Source: Otatea glauca (Eukaryota; Streptophyta; Magnoliopsida; Poales; Poaceae). Taken from it: a stretch of 64,000 nt of DNA. The stretch's first letter is position 1. Each line of letters begins with the position of its first letter. This document shows, piece by piece, positions 24,175-35,619 of the stretch. The stretch is taken from NCBI GenBank assembly GCA_036346275.1, contig CM070723.1, forward strand, positions 48,748,743 to 48,812,742, given 5' to 3'. The notes under the pieces were generated by a model. That model was given only the letters and a program-made list of their open reading frames with translations, made no database searches and was not told where the DNA came from. Made by a program: the position numbers and the translations under genes.

Positions 24175-27117
24175 TGGCGACCCGCATAATTAGCCCAGGG
24201 TAACGACAGTAGCACTGCCCTCACTCTGAGATAATTACGCGAATCTCGGCATACTAGCTAATCAAAACATCGAGCATACTCGATATTTTATCAGTTAGTA
24301 CGCCGTGTTCAGAGTGTTGCAACAGAACAATAATTAGAGACTGAATGTAAATACATTACAAACTAAGCCACGCAGGGCTATATGTCCAGTACTATAAAGA
24401 TACATCAGATCCAAGAGCAACAAAAGGATATTACATAGATACTATATACACCAAAAGACTGACAAAACCGATGCACGACTACTCATCCCTTCTATCCCTC
24501 CTGATAGAGCTCAGCCGCCTCGTCAACCCATCCAGAAGCTTGAGCACCAGGCCCATTCTCTAGAAAAGGGGAATTCAGCAAGAGTGAGTACAAAAATACT
24601 CAGCAAGCATTATTAGCAAATGCAGAAAATGATTTTCTCTCAATCCAACCAAACTCCAACTAATACTCACCTTCCCTCAACATCCACTTTTACAAAAATT
24701 AGGTTTTTGGCTTTCTTTAAGGGTGGTTTATTTTAAATTTCAAAACCAGCTACTAGCACTCGTATATGATGTAGACTTAGCTTCCGTAGCCTCCAATCAA
24801 GGAGATAGGCATGAATTCATGATTTTTAACCTTGCGTAGGTTCGTACCACTTTACCCATAACGGCCCCATCCTGTGAGACTCAAGAACGTTTATCACTAA
24901 TCCAGCATTTTGATCTCCAACCCTGGTAGCCAACGAGTAGTGGTGTCCTCGACTGTTCCCCACCTACCCTCAGCATGCCAGTTGTACCATGCTACCGCAG
25001 CAGCACTGATACTCCCCTAGACTTTAAATATAGCGCCTGATCAACCGCTGCTGATATCGTGTCCGTCACTAGGACTCCCGGCATACCCAGCTTCACACCC
25101 CTAGTTAACTACATAACCACCAATGTGAAGATCATAATACCTTCATAGGACAACCTTTTCTGACAGCGATTTATCTCGCTATGGTTGATACTAGAATATG
25201 GCTCATTGCCCGAGTGCTGTTAGTTGACCTTATATTATAGCCTATGTACAGGACCCCGCCGACTATTCCCATCTCATCGGCGTCCTCTACCAACCATACA
25301 TACATATACGGAACATCACTGGCTCCTTTCGTGGACTAAGCCAAACATCACTTCCACAATTTCAATCACCAACTCATCATCTCATCATAAACCATCTCTC
25401 CATCCAAATCCAGTTGAAAGTTTTCAATTGTAATATAAGATTTTCAATGCAATGATTATATGGATACTTATAGAAAAGCATTCAAAAACATGAATAAAGA
25501 TGGTCAATAGAGATCTTTCCTGGTATGAAAGCGGAAGGCTCGGCCTCACCCGTATAATGGATCTGGTTGGCTGGGATGCTCAGGTCGGATCCTGAAACCA
25601 TACAACATTAACTAGGGCAATTAATGTGAATAATTTATTCTGGCATCCAACCAATTTTTGATCTGCAATACAATTTTATCTTGGCACTATTTAATTAATA
25701 CACATTTTTTATTTTTACGAGATCCGCAAGTTGGTTAACAAAACCAACACGGTCGCGGCATGAATTATTTTTCATCCCTTTTCCCCCTCACTTTTTCTCT
25801 CTTCTTTTCTCTCTTTCCTTTTTTTCTTTCCTTTTTCTTCTTCTCTTCTCCTTTTTCTTTCTTTTCCTTTTTTCTTTCCCCTACCTTCTCTTCTCCTAGC
25901 CGACAGCCACTCGACTGCCCTCTCTCCCTATTTCTTCTCTCTGGCCGACATCAACTCCTCTCCTCTGCTCCTCCATCCGGCCGGTTCTTCTGTGACTCCT
26001 CCCTCAAGGCCGGTTCTTCTGCACCTCCTCCCTCACGGTCTCTCCCTGCGCCACTTCGGCCCGGTGCAGCACTGCTGCTGTTCGCAGGCGTCGGCTCGGC
26101 CTGGCCTCAACCTCGCGCATCTACTCCCTCCACGCATGGCTCTAGTCCAGCTCGGCCATGGATCCGCCCCACCGCCCCATTCCGGCCTGCTCCACCCGGC
26201 TCTCCTTTCACTCAGCTGAGCTCGCCTCTTCTCCTTGCTCTCCGGTTGATAAGCTAGGGTTGCCACTACTGCTACCCCTTTTTATCTTCTTGATGCTTTT
26301 ACTTGCTGCTTTTACTAATTAAAGAGGATACCTAGCTAGATGGGGTCTATGATGATTCTTCAGTTGGTGGTTCTAGATGTTGGTGCTGATTGATGACACT
26401 GACTTGATACACACGCCGGGGGAGTGTGAGATGAAGTCAGGATGCTCTCATGGCCCCTAGGGTTGCGCAACCTACTGAGACCTCTAGGGTCTAGCCCGAT
26501 ATATTGGCTACCCTACCCATCTACTAGCTATTGGTGGTGTGCACCTAAGGGTTTGGTTGAAGGAGCTAGCTGAAGGAGTTGATGGTGATGAAGTTGTGAT
26601 CTTGGCCTTCTCCTGACTGGGTCAGCTTCTGGACCTCCTCCTCCTCCTTCTGGACTCTCCCTCTCCTTGCTCCTCTTAGCTTCCTTCGGCTTGAAGCTTG
26701 CTGTTGTTGGCTCTTGGTTTGGGTGAAGGAGGAATGGGAAATGAGCTGGCTGTTGGCTGTGCTCTCGGCTGTGAATGGGCTGGCTTTATCTAATACCACT
26801 GCTACCCTTTTACCCTTGGCCTCCACTGCTCCTAATTTACTCTAAGGGCAAAAAGGTCATATCTCGCTCTTTTTACTAACGGTACCCGCAATCGTACCAG
26901 GTAAGATCCTAATTGCCGAATGATGAACCCTGATCTAGCGAGAGGTGCCAATATGGCCCCCAGAAAGATCAGGTATATCGATGAGCGATACCTTCACTGC
27001 GGGACTAACGGTAATTCTCAAATCTCCTACATTTCAATTATATTGCCTAATTAGTTTTTATTGCTTGCTTAGTTGATTAATTATTTTTATTAACTCTGAT
27101 AACCCCCAGTTATCACA
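24175..27117 (-). repeat. Full 3' LTR of the gag-only element
   Basis: This 2943-bp LTR starts in element sense TGTGATAACTGGGGG and ends CGCCA. Its outer ~326 bp are repeated at 32728-33053. It contains a homopyrimidine tract and long open frames of low complexity that are not credible genes. Confidence 0.75.
25770..25910. repeat. Homopyrimidine tract (C/T-rich)
   Basis: About 140 bp of almost pure C/T on the + strand, with runs of CTTTTC and CTCTT, lie inside the LTR. Such tracts can form triplex DNA or promote slippage; they also produce a spurious Phe/Ser-rich frame. Confidence 0.8.
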
Positions 27118-27130
27118 TCCTATCCCTCTT
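27118..27130 (-). other. Polypurine tract of the gag-only element
   Basis: AAGAGGGATAGGA on the - strand ends exactly where the LTR begins with TGTGATAACTG. Confidence 0.65.
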
Positions 27131-27210
27131 AAAAGGGATCTCGTCCCCGAGATCCAGCTCACCCTACAGGATGAAGAGGTGGGAGGCATACCCACAACTG
27201 CATTGGCGGC

Positions 27211-28266
27211 TCATTCCAATTGCTCGGTGGAGATGTAGTTTAATCGAACAGATCTTGCACTCGGTACTCCCTTGTTAAACCCGTTAGAAGACATGGCACT
27301 AGGGCCTCCTTGATCACGCCTTACTGATGGTGCACCACTTGGCGTTGTCCCTGAAAAGTTCTGCCTGGACCGACCGATTAGAAGTGGACAATTATATTTC
27401 TTATGTCCCTCCTGGTCACAATGATAACAAACGCTATGCTGCTGGGAGCAATTGTTAGCATAGTGGGGCCCTCCACATTTGTAGCACTTTGGCACAAATC
27501 TTTGGGGTGGAACATTAGGATGTGGATGGTATGCTTCTATCTCTGATTGAGATGAAGGATTTCTGTTTGGCAGGGGTGGTCTAAAAGGTCTTGACGGGTT
27601 GGAAGCAGGTGTCCAACTATCAAATCTTGCTTTCTTTTTCCTCTCTTCATTGAGTTGAGCCTGCTCATTCTCCAAGATAATGGCCCGATTTGTTAGGTCT
27701 TGGAATTTAGTAATCCTGAGGACTGATAGCTGCATGCGAAGGTAGGGATTCATATCCTTCTTCAAACGGAATATCTTCTTGGCATCTGTATCTATCTCCT
27801 CAGGGGCATAGTGAGACAGTTTCAAGAATTTGTTTAGATATTCTCCTACCTTTATGCTCCCCTGAGTTAAATCCCAGAATTCTTTTCTTTTAATGTCCAT
27901 CTTACCTAGAGGTATATAGGTGTTACAAAACTGGGAGGCGAACTCGGTCCAAGAGATAGGTTGTTCTCCTGAACGAGTACGGCAGTAGTTGGTCCACCAA
28001 TTCATAGCTGGACCGATCAATTGATATGTGGCATGCTGCACTTCTTCCTTCTCAGAGCAGCCTACAGTATGCAACTTCTTCTCTATTTCTTGGAGCCAAT
28101 CGTCAGCTGCAAGTAGCCACAAGGTGGTTGAGTCTGCAAGAACTCTCCCAGGGTGACTTTGGTTCTGGTTTGGCGCGAAGTCCCAGGAACCAAGTTGACA
28201 AGCAATGCTTCCATAAACCGGTTCTGACTCTCTTGAGTCTCCTTCCTAGAACTTTCTATGTACCTC
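27211..28266 (-). pseudogene. gag, main part, with two CCHC zinc knuckles
   Basis: An open frame from 28122 encodes a Ty3 Gag core (ADDWLQEIEKKLHTVGCSEK; AMNWWTNYCR; VGEYLNKFLKLSHYAPEEID). A basic region follows, then two zinc knuckles: CYKCGGPHYANNC and CYHCDQEGHKKYNC. The frame ends YISTEQLE at 27211. Upstream, 28277-28125 is in another frame (RYIESSRKETQESQNRFMEA), so a frameshift near 28120 breaks the ORF. The Gag would bind element RNA and form particles. Confidence 0.85.
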
Positions 28267-31200
28267 TGAAAGACCATGTGGAGGTCTACCCATGTTTTGT
28301 GATGAGTATTTGACTAAATTTGAGCTTGGTATGCTTTGGTTTGAGTTTGATTTGACCATTTGTTACTCAATATCGTTTTATCGACTTGGTGCCGTGATCG
28401 ATCGAGTTGGACTTGAGGTCGATAGACTTAGTATTGAGTTGAGATCGATAGACTTAGCATCGAGTTGGACATGTGGCCGATCACTTGATGTGGTCGAAAC
28501 AATGGTTGAGTTACTACTCGAGCGAGGATCCTACTCGATTGTGGAAACTCGATGAAGTCTATACGGTGGTCGGTATTGCTGACTTGTTGAGCGATGCAAT
28601 TGGGTGATGATTGCATATCTTTGTTGGACATTGCTATGTGATGGGTTTTTCTTGTTTTTGATGGTTGCAGGACGACAGTGCTAGATCATGGTGAGGCGGA
28701 GGATGACCGGGCTAGGCAAGATGCGCCGGATGCCCAGACGGTCGAGGATCGTCGGAAGATGATCGAAGATGGAGTCGCTGCGAATCTAGAAGATAAGGAA
28801 TGGTTGAGATACTAACTACGAGCTACTCGGATCAAGGAGGGCCGCCAGATCACGGTCTAGGTGATAGAGTAGCAGGTCTAGTTAGTGAAAGACCATGTGG
28901 AGGTCTACCTATATTAGTGATGAGTATTTGACTGTATTTGAGTTAGGAATATGATTTATTTTTAGCAATTGGAATTATTGTATATCATTGTGGACATTGC
29001 TATGTAATGGGTTTCCTTATTTTTGATGGTTGCAGGACGACGGTGCTAGGTCATGGTGAGGCGGAGGATGACCGAGACTAGATGAGGTGCGCTAGAGGTC
29101 CAGACGATCGGGGATCGCCGGAGGATGACCGGAGACGGAGTTGCTGCGAGCCTAGAAGATAAGGGAACGACTGAGATGCTAACAAGGAGCTGCTCGGATC
29201 AAGGAGGGCCGTCAGATCGCGATCTAGAAGATAGAGTAGCGGGTCTAATTAGTATGCTTTGAAAAGCGTGCAAAACCCATTATGTGTGTGGGTTTCGAGT
29301 TAGCCCATGTATGAGTAAGTGAGTCAATCCTAACCCTTGATGGTGATCCTTAGGGTAGAAGGAACTCTTCATCCATGCATGAGTGAGTGAGTCAATCCTA
29401 ACCCTAGATGGTGATTCTTAGGGTAGAAAGAACTCCTCATCCATGTATGATGGTGATCCTTAGGGTAGAAGGAACTCTTCATCCATGCATGAGTGAGTGA
29501 GTCAATCTCAACCCTAGGTGAGGTTCCTTAGGATTGAAGGAACTCATCAAAGGATGGAGGGTAACTCATGAGTAGTATAAATAGAGGAGGAGGGGTAGCT
29601 CTCCCCTCTTAAAGGTTTTGTGTGCTCCTTTGAGCTTTACCCACCTTGTTGTGAGGATTTGTAAACCTTCCTCTAAAGAAATAAAATTTCACTTCTTTAC
29701 TTTTCTGAATTTAATTTCACCATTTACATTATGTCTTAAATTCCGCAATTTACATTCTCGCAAGTTGGATTTGCCTCCCCTCCTTCTACTTGCTTTTAAA
29801 TTTCTAAATTTAATTTCTTACAATTTACATTCTTGCAAGTTGGATTGCCTCCCCTCCTTCTACTTGCTTTTAAATTCCGAAATTTAATTTCTTGCAATTT
29901 ACATTCTCGCAAGTTGGATTTGCCTCCCCTCCTTGTACTTGCTTGTGCTTCTTGTGCCGAGGATGTATGATTGATGGATGAATCTTCTTTAGATTATATC
30001 CTCATCATCTAGGCAATCCTTTGCAAGAACTCGATCTCTTTGTTTAATCTTTGAGAAATATTTGTAGATTGCGTTTGAGGTTTTTGTTTCTTGTGTTCTT
30101 ACTTGCTGTGACTAGTGGGAGAATATCCAAGATCATCTTGATCTTCACAACCCCACGAGCAAGTTCAAGACCAAGATTTTCTCTATTTTGCTCCTTTGTG
30201 TTTGAGTGTTTCAATTGAGGTTTTGGTTGGATCCATTGAGTGAGGGAAAAATTTAATTGAGATCATTCACCCCCTCTGATCGCCATTCCGGTCCTTCAGT
30301 TAGTATGGGTATGTGTGGGAGTCATTCCTAGTCTTGATGGTGATCCTTAGGGTAGAAGGAACTCATCCTAGGGCGGAGGGTGACTCAAGAGTAGTATACA
30401 TAGAGGGGAGGGGGTAGCCTTCCTTTTTTTTTGAAGGTTTTAGAGGTTTTGGCTCCTTTGATCTTTTTGCCCACTTTGTTGTGAGGCTTTGTAAACCTCC
30501 CTTCTAGGAATGCAAATCATTTTCTCTTGTGCTTGAATTTACTTTACGCATTTAAATTCAGCAATTAAATTCCGCAATTCACATTCTTGCAATTCGCTTC
30601 TTGCACATTTGGATTTGCCTCTCCTCCTTCTAAACGCTTGTGGATCTTATGCTGAGGATGCATGATTAATGGATTAATCTTCTTCAGATCATATCATAAT
30701 CATCTAGGCAAATCTTGTATTCTTTCTTGTAAGAATCCGATCTTGTATGCTTAAGTAAATCATTCTTCTAGATCGTGTTTGAGGAGTTTTTTTGGACTTG
30801 TATTCTTGCTTGCTGTGATGTGTGGGAGGTTATCCAGGATCTTCTTGATCATTAAAACCCCACGAGCAAGTCCAAGATCAAGTTCTCAAGTTTTGCTCAA
30901 ACTTGGTGTGTTCTTCCTTCAAAGTGAAAAATGTCTGAACTTTGACATCAATCCTTGTGATTGAAGGTTGGAATAAGTTCTTGACATCCTTAGGATCACA
31001 TCTACCTAGTTTCATGAGTTTTTGTCGAGCAGATCAAAAGATTCCTCAAATTAGCTTTTGAGTTCGTGTTGTTCTTAACTCGGTTCTTCCTACTGTTCTT
31101 GAGCTTGGTCATACCGCCCTCCGTGCAGTCATATTGGATTCCGGTGCTACCGGATTCAACTCGGTCATACCGGACTTGTAGGAAAACTTCCTCCATTTCA

Positions 31201-31313
31201 TTTGCTCATTTTGATTGAATTGTTTGTGGGCTTGGTTGAATCATTTTGAGTGGGGAAAATTTTATTTGGGATTATTCACCCCCCTCTGATCGCCATTTTG
31301 GTCCTTCAACCTC
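28262..31313 (+). mobile_element. Solo LTR, family A copy 1, inserted in gag (duplication ACCTC)
   Basis: The element proper, 28267-31308, starts TGAAAGACCATGTGG and ends TTTTGGTCCTTCA. It is flanked by perfect 5-bp duplications ACCTC (28262-28266 and 31309-31313). Without the nested copy at 28886-30298 and one GTTAG it is about 1.62 kb. The ends form a 9-bp imperfect inverted repeat, TGAAAGACC/GGTCCTTCA. There is no internal region or coding capacity, consistent with LTR-LTR recombination. The gag frame rejoins correctly (ERILR to YIESS) when it is removed. The family is not identified. Confidence 0.85.
28881..30303 (+). mobile_element. Solo LTR, family A copy 2, nested inside copy 1 (duplication GTTAG)
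   Basis: The element proper, 28886-30298 (1413 bp), begins TGAAAGACCATGTGG and ends CCGGTCCTTCA. Perfect duplications GTTAG lie at 28881-28885 and 30299-30303. TATAAATAGAGGAGGAGG at about 29576 is a likely LTR promoter TATA box in the + orientation. A doubled segment with CATGCATGAGTGAGTGAGTC repeats at about 29370 and 29484. Confidence 0.87.
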
Positions 31314-31513
31314 AAAATTCTTTCTAACTGATCATGGTTCTTAGGGGTTTTGGTTGTGCTTGTGTTACCTCCGTGTGGTGTTGTTTGCCTAGTCTCAGGA
31401 ACATTGGGAGGGCTTAGATCTTGGGTAGGTGCTACTTGCTAGTTGTCAACATTTGGCGAACTAAATCCGAACCTGATGACTAGATCCTGCTCTCGAGTCT
31501 CATGATCTGACAT
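31309..31513 (-). pseudogene. gag 5' end, displaced by the solo LTR
   Basis: An ATG at 31513-31511 begins MSDHETREQDLVIRFGFSS, followed by a TAG after 24 codons. The frame then continues through QVAPTQDLSPPNVPETRQT to the ACCTC duplication at 31313. It is the N-terminal part of the gag at 28266-27211, separated by the 3-kb insertion. Confidence 0.7.
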
Positions 31514-32711
31514 CCTACAAAAGATACCACAACAGCTTAACTATTATATGGTTGGACGATTATAATTATCAGCAGCCATTTTCAAGAGTAGAGGTCTTAT
31601 TGTGCATAGCAGATTTTATAGGTTCAGATTTTAAGAAAAAGAAAAGGAACTAGAGCTTGCTCTCTTCGCCACTCCATCACAGAAACATAAAGCAGATTCT
31701 ATCTAACATCTCAGAGTAAGAACCATTAAAAAGCGAATTAAGAGAAACGAAAACAACCCTGATGTCTGAGCACCAGGATCTCCCCGAGATTAACGCACTC
31801 GGGCCGCCCTATCTACAAGAGAAACATGAAAACACGATTAAGAAGCAAATAAATAAACGACAACAAACCTTGATGTCCAAGCACTAAGAACTCCTCGAAG
31901 TAGCCCTTCGAGTACCGTCTATGTCTACATAAGATAAACAAAAAAAACAAACTTGGTGTTCGAGCATCAAGAACTCCTCGAGACCCCACGCTCGAACACA
32001 CCTTGGAGCCACGCATCCAGGGACACCACGGACAAATGGGTCCGGGTCCGTTTCCTAGTCCTTAGCTCCTATATGCTGTAATCCAGCTAACTATACATAT
32101 ATAGCCATATACATTACAATCTGGTCTCTAAAGCAATAAAAGAGAGCATCTCTAACTAGATGAAGCCTATCTAACCTATGTTGATTGCAGAAATATTAAC
32201 TATAAATGCAATGCAAAGCAATACAATGCAAGCATGAAGCATGATCATCTTTAAATGATGCTTATATCTTAATTCTAACCACTTGTCAATGTCACATACA
32301 TAGACATATTTCTAATGAACAGATCACAAGAAATGCATCTACCACCTATTAATATGAAGACATGACTAATCATATTTATCATGCACAGCTACCATGCTAC
32401 TAACGAAAGAAAAGCAGCAAACTAACATTTACAAAAGAACATTAATTTAGATATAAAGGTACATGCTAACAGATCATACATAAATAATATTACAGGTCAC
32501 AATAATCATACATCATGCAAAAAGGTTCTAACCATCAACTTGGTGGTCTAATTAAAAAGCAACTAGACAGCAAAATAATATAATATAACAACTAAAATTT
32601 TGATAAGTTGAGAATTATTAGTCTTAGTGACATATAGCTAGAAAGAAGATAGTTTTCCTTAAATTCCTTATCACTCTCTAGTTATATTATAGCGTGGTTC
32701 TCGTAACCATT
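31514..32711 (-). other. 5' leader of the gag-only element
   Basis: About 1.2 kb of untranslated leader between the PBS and gag. A segment near 31740-31990 repeats a phrase three times (…TGTCTGAGCACCAGGATCTC, TGTCCAAGCACTAAGAACTC, TGTTCGAGCATCAAGAACTC). No ORF is credible. Confidence 0.5.
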
Positions 32712-32723
32712 GCTCTGATACCA
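32712..32723 (-). other. Primer binding site (initiator-Met tRNA type)
   Basis: The - strand reads TGGTATCAGAGC, the canonical 12-base plant iMet PBS, a few bases after the 5' LTR end. Confidence 0.8.
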
Positions 32724-32727
32724 TCTA

Positions 32728-33053
32728 TGGCGACCTGCATAATTAGCCCAGGGTAACGAAAGTAGCACTGCCCTCACTCTGAGATAATTACGCGAATCTC
32801 GGCATACTAGCTAATCAAAACATCGAGCGCACTCGATATTTTATCAGTTAGTACGCTGTATCCAGAGTGTTGCAACAGAACAATAATTAGAGACTGAATG
32901 TAAATATATTACAAACCAAGCTATGCAGGGCTATATGTCCAGTACCATAAGGATACATCAGATCCAAAAGCAACAAAAGGATATTACATAGATACTATAT
33001 ACACCAAAAGACTGACAAAGCCGATGCACGGCTACTCATCCCTTCTATCCCCT
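32728..33053 (-). repeat. Truncated 5' LTR of the gag-only element
   Basis: It starts TGGCGACCTGCATAATTAGC and matches 24175-24500 nearly base for base until CTTCTATCCC. It then diverges abruptly into unrelated sequence. About 2.6 kb of the LTR is missing. Confidence 0.8.
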
Positions 33054-33128
33054 TTTCAAAAATATGAAGTGCGAAAAGGGAGAATTTAGAAATCTATGTC
33101 TTCGCTTTTGTCACAACAATAGTTATCG

Positions 33129-35104
33129 AATAATGAGAGGCCATGTGGTGGTCTATCTATGCTTGTGATGAGTAATTGACTGTGTTTAAGCCTGTGGTGC
33201 TTAGGTTTGAGTTTGAAGCAATTTGTGGTGTGTCAGTCAAGGGAGGTACTACCGGCTCCTGTAGGGCAGTATTACCGGCTTGCGGTGCTATCGGCCTCTA
33301 GATGGCAGTAGTGATTTTCCAGAGAGGTGATTTTCTAGGTTGAGTCGAGGGCAGTACTACCAGCCAGCGGTACTATCGGCCTCTAGTTGGCGGTAGTTAT
33401 TTTCCAAAGAATGCATTTTGGAGTTCGACCAGGGCGGTACTACTGGCGCTAAGTTGCTGGTAGTACTGGGGCGGTAGTACCGGTTTTTCCAACAAAGATG
33501 TGATTATGTTTTTGGTTTATGTAATGATTATTGCATTGCGAATAGTGCTACGTGACGGTTTGCTTATCTGTGTTTGTTGCAGGACTTTGGAGCTAGGTCA
33601 TGGTGAGGCGGAGGAGACTGTGACTAGGTTAGGAGAGCTGAGGTCCAGACGATCAAGGTGAAGCCGAAAGATGACTAAGGTTGGGAAGTTGGTGAAAGCC
33701 GGGAAGACAAGGAGCTGAAGCGTGTGCCACTAGTGATAGACATGGCGGGCTACAGTCAAGGAATCATGAGAAGAACATATGGTACGCCAAGTGACTTGGG
33801 CCTATTTGCATGTAAGGACGGTTCGGAGGAGTCCGGACATGTGAGTGATTTGGAGGCAAGTCATTGGGGTCACATAGAAGGCGACAAAGCATGGGCGATG
33901 CTTTGAGTGGAAGGAAAAGACCGGTAGTTGGGTAAATTAGGAATTTGTCCATTAATGGGGATCGAGGTGGTTTGAAAAACCACGGTGCTGGCCTAAGTGG
34001 TTCAGGTCAAGCCAAAGAGGGCATGGACATGAATTCGGGCTCATGGAGCTGTTTGAAGCATCAAGATGAAAGGCCGACTTGAAAAGCGTTCGTGTAAGTG
34101 TGTAAAACCCGTTGTGTGTTGGGTTAGCGGGTTAGCCCATGAGAAATGTGGATGGTATCCACTTGTGTGCCCAGGTCTAGGGTTAGGGGTTGTCTCCTCT
34201 TCTATATAAGGGCTTGAGAGATATGGAGGGAGGCAAGCCTCTAAGCTCTAGGAGAAGGATTAGAGTTTCCACAATGATTTTAGTTTCTTGTATGTGTGAG
34301 TGCTCATTGAGAGCTTTGACCTCTTTGGAGAGACTTTGTAATTATCCCTCTATTTCTGAAATAAAGATCAAATTCATGCTCAAGATTTTATTCTTGTTTT
34401 GCATCCTCTTCTTTCTTGTTTCTTGATCTTGATATTCGATTTCTTTTTTTCTTGATTTTGTGCCTTCAAGGATGAATGATTGATGGATGTATCCTTTGTA
34501 GAACATATCCCAATCATCTAGGCAAGCTTCTTCTTGATCATTAAAGTTTTCTCAACAAACCGTTTTTTAGGTTGAGAAGGAAGAATTGGTGGTAGATTTT
34601 GATCTTGTTCATTTGGGGGTTTCTCCTTTTTGTGATATGTGGGAGACCATTTAAGATCATCTTGATCATCAAATCCCCATGAGCAAGCTTAGGGTGAAGT
34701 TTTTTTGCATTTGATTCGATTTTGGTGCAACCTTTGCTAATATCGAAAAAGGTCAAAACTTTGATGTCAATCTTTGCGATTAAAGGTTGGAATATGTTCT
34801 AGCACTCATAGGAAGGTGCATACAAAATTTCATAGGGTTTGAATCAGTCGATCAAAAAATACAATGATTTTACTGTTCATTGGTAGTACCGGGATTTGCA
34901 CTGCGGTAGCGCCAGATTTACTGTTCATTCCGGTACTACTAGTTATTTAACTACGATAGTGCCGTTCCCAGGCTGATTTACCTTGAAAATTTATTCTTCT
35001 GCTGTTCTTTGATCAAGTGAGGTTTTGAGTGAGTCTTTAAGAAGAAAAATTATTGTTGATCATTTACCTCCCCTTGATCGTCATTTTCGGTCCTTCAAAT
35101 AAGT
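33129..35104 (+). mobile_element. Solo LTR, family A copy 3 (duplication AATAA)
   Basis: The element proper, 33134-35099 (1966 bp), begins TGAGAGGCCATGTGG and ends TTTTCGGTCCTTCA. Perfect duplications AATAA lie at 33129-33133 and 35100-35104. TATATAAGGGCTTGAGAG at about 34203 is a likely TATA box, and AATAAAG near 34359 could be a poly(A) signal. It is longer than copies 1 and 2, partly because of CGGTAGTACCGG-like reiterations near both ends. Confidence 0.85.
33240..33495. repeat. Reiterated CGGTAGTACCGG-like motifs within the solo LTR
   Basis: Seven or more imperfect copies of GGCAGTACTACCGG / GCGGTAGTACCGG occur within 250 bp. Several are self-complementary (CCGGTACTACCG against CGGTAGTACCGG). 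A second cluster is at 34880-34970. Confidence 0.6.
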
Positions 35105-35356
35105 GTCAAAGTTCTCGGATGGTTCCATTATGTGCTATGTGCTCGTTTCGTGGGTTAAATGAGTTAGGCTAAATATCGTGATCACAAGTGATCGAGCATA
35201 TCATGGGATCATTAATTATGGATTAGGAATAGAAATGAGATAAACACGATCACCGGATAGAAAATTTCTTCTTTTCTTCTGGGTTAAGACAAATAATAGA
35301 TCAGTTTATGTGGTACTTCTGTTTTTGTAACTCTACCTCACATGACCCTTAAACAA
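35105..35356. other. Spacer without recognised features
   Basis: Sequence between the third solo LTR and the Stowaway element. It joins 33053-33128 once the solo LTR is removed. No gene or repeat was recognised. Confidence 0.4.
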
Positions 35357-35619
35357 TACTCACTCTGTTTAAGTTATAGGACGTATTTCCTTTTGGCATA
35401 GGGACCAAGTAGATATTAAAAATAACTAGACTACCCCTAATTATTATCTCTAATCATTGAATTCAATACATACATATAGAAAATATCAAGTAAAATTGGA
35501 TATTTATTAGGGATATAAAGATAACATTCTACTAATTTTGCATTGGAATATGAAATGTGTCTTATATTTATGGAAAAAACCATTCAAAAAATACGTCCTG
35601 TAAACTTGGATGGAGAGTA
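35357..35619. mobile_element. Stowaway-like MITE with TA duplication
   Basis: The element, 35359-35617 (259 bp), has inverted ends CTCACTCTGTTTAAGTTATA... and ...TAAACTTGGATGGAGAG. Both contain the AGGACGTATTT / AAATACGTCCT inner segment. TA flanks it on each side. This is the classical grass Stowaway (Tc1/Mariner) structure, non-coding. Confidence 0.8.

Larger units (their letters stand above)
24175..33053 (-). mobile_element. gag-only Ty3-type element (TR-GAG-like) with about 2.9-kb LTRs, right LTR truncated
   Basis: In - strand order: a partial 5' LTR (33053-32728), a PBS exactly matching TGGTATCAGAGC, gag, a polypurine tract and a full 3' LTR (27117-24175). Only about 80 bp separate the gag stop (27211) from the polypurine tract. 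So no pol was ever between them in this copy, apart from a possible deletion with no visible scar. Gag is interrupted by the solo LTR insertion at 28267-31308. A non-autonomous element of this kind would depend on enzymes from a related autonomous element. The right end is lost at about 33053, so no target duplication can be read. Confidence 0.75.

Noticed and set aside
25760..26257. 165-codon + strand open frame rich in Phe, Ser and Pro
   Set aside because: It is the translation of a homopyrimidine tract and neighbouring C-rich sequence in an LTR.
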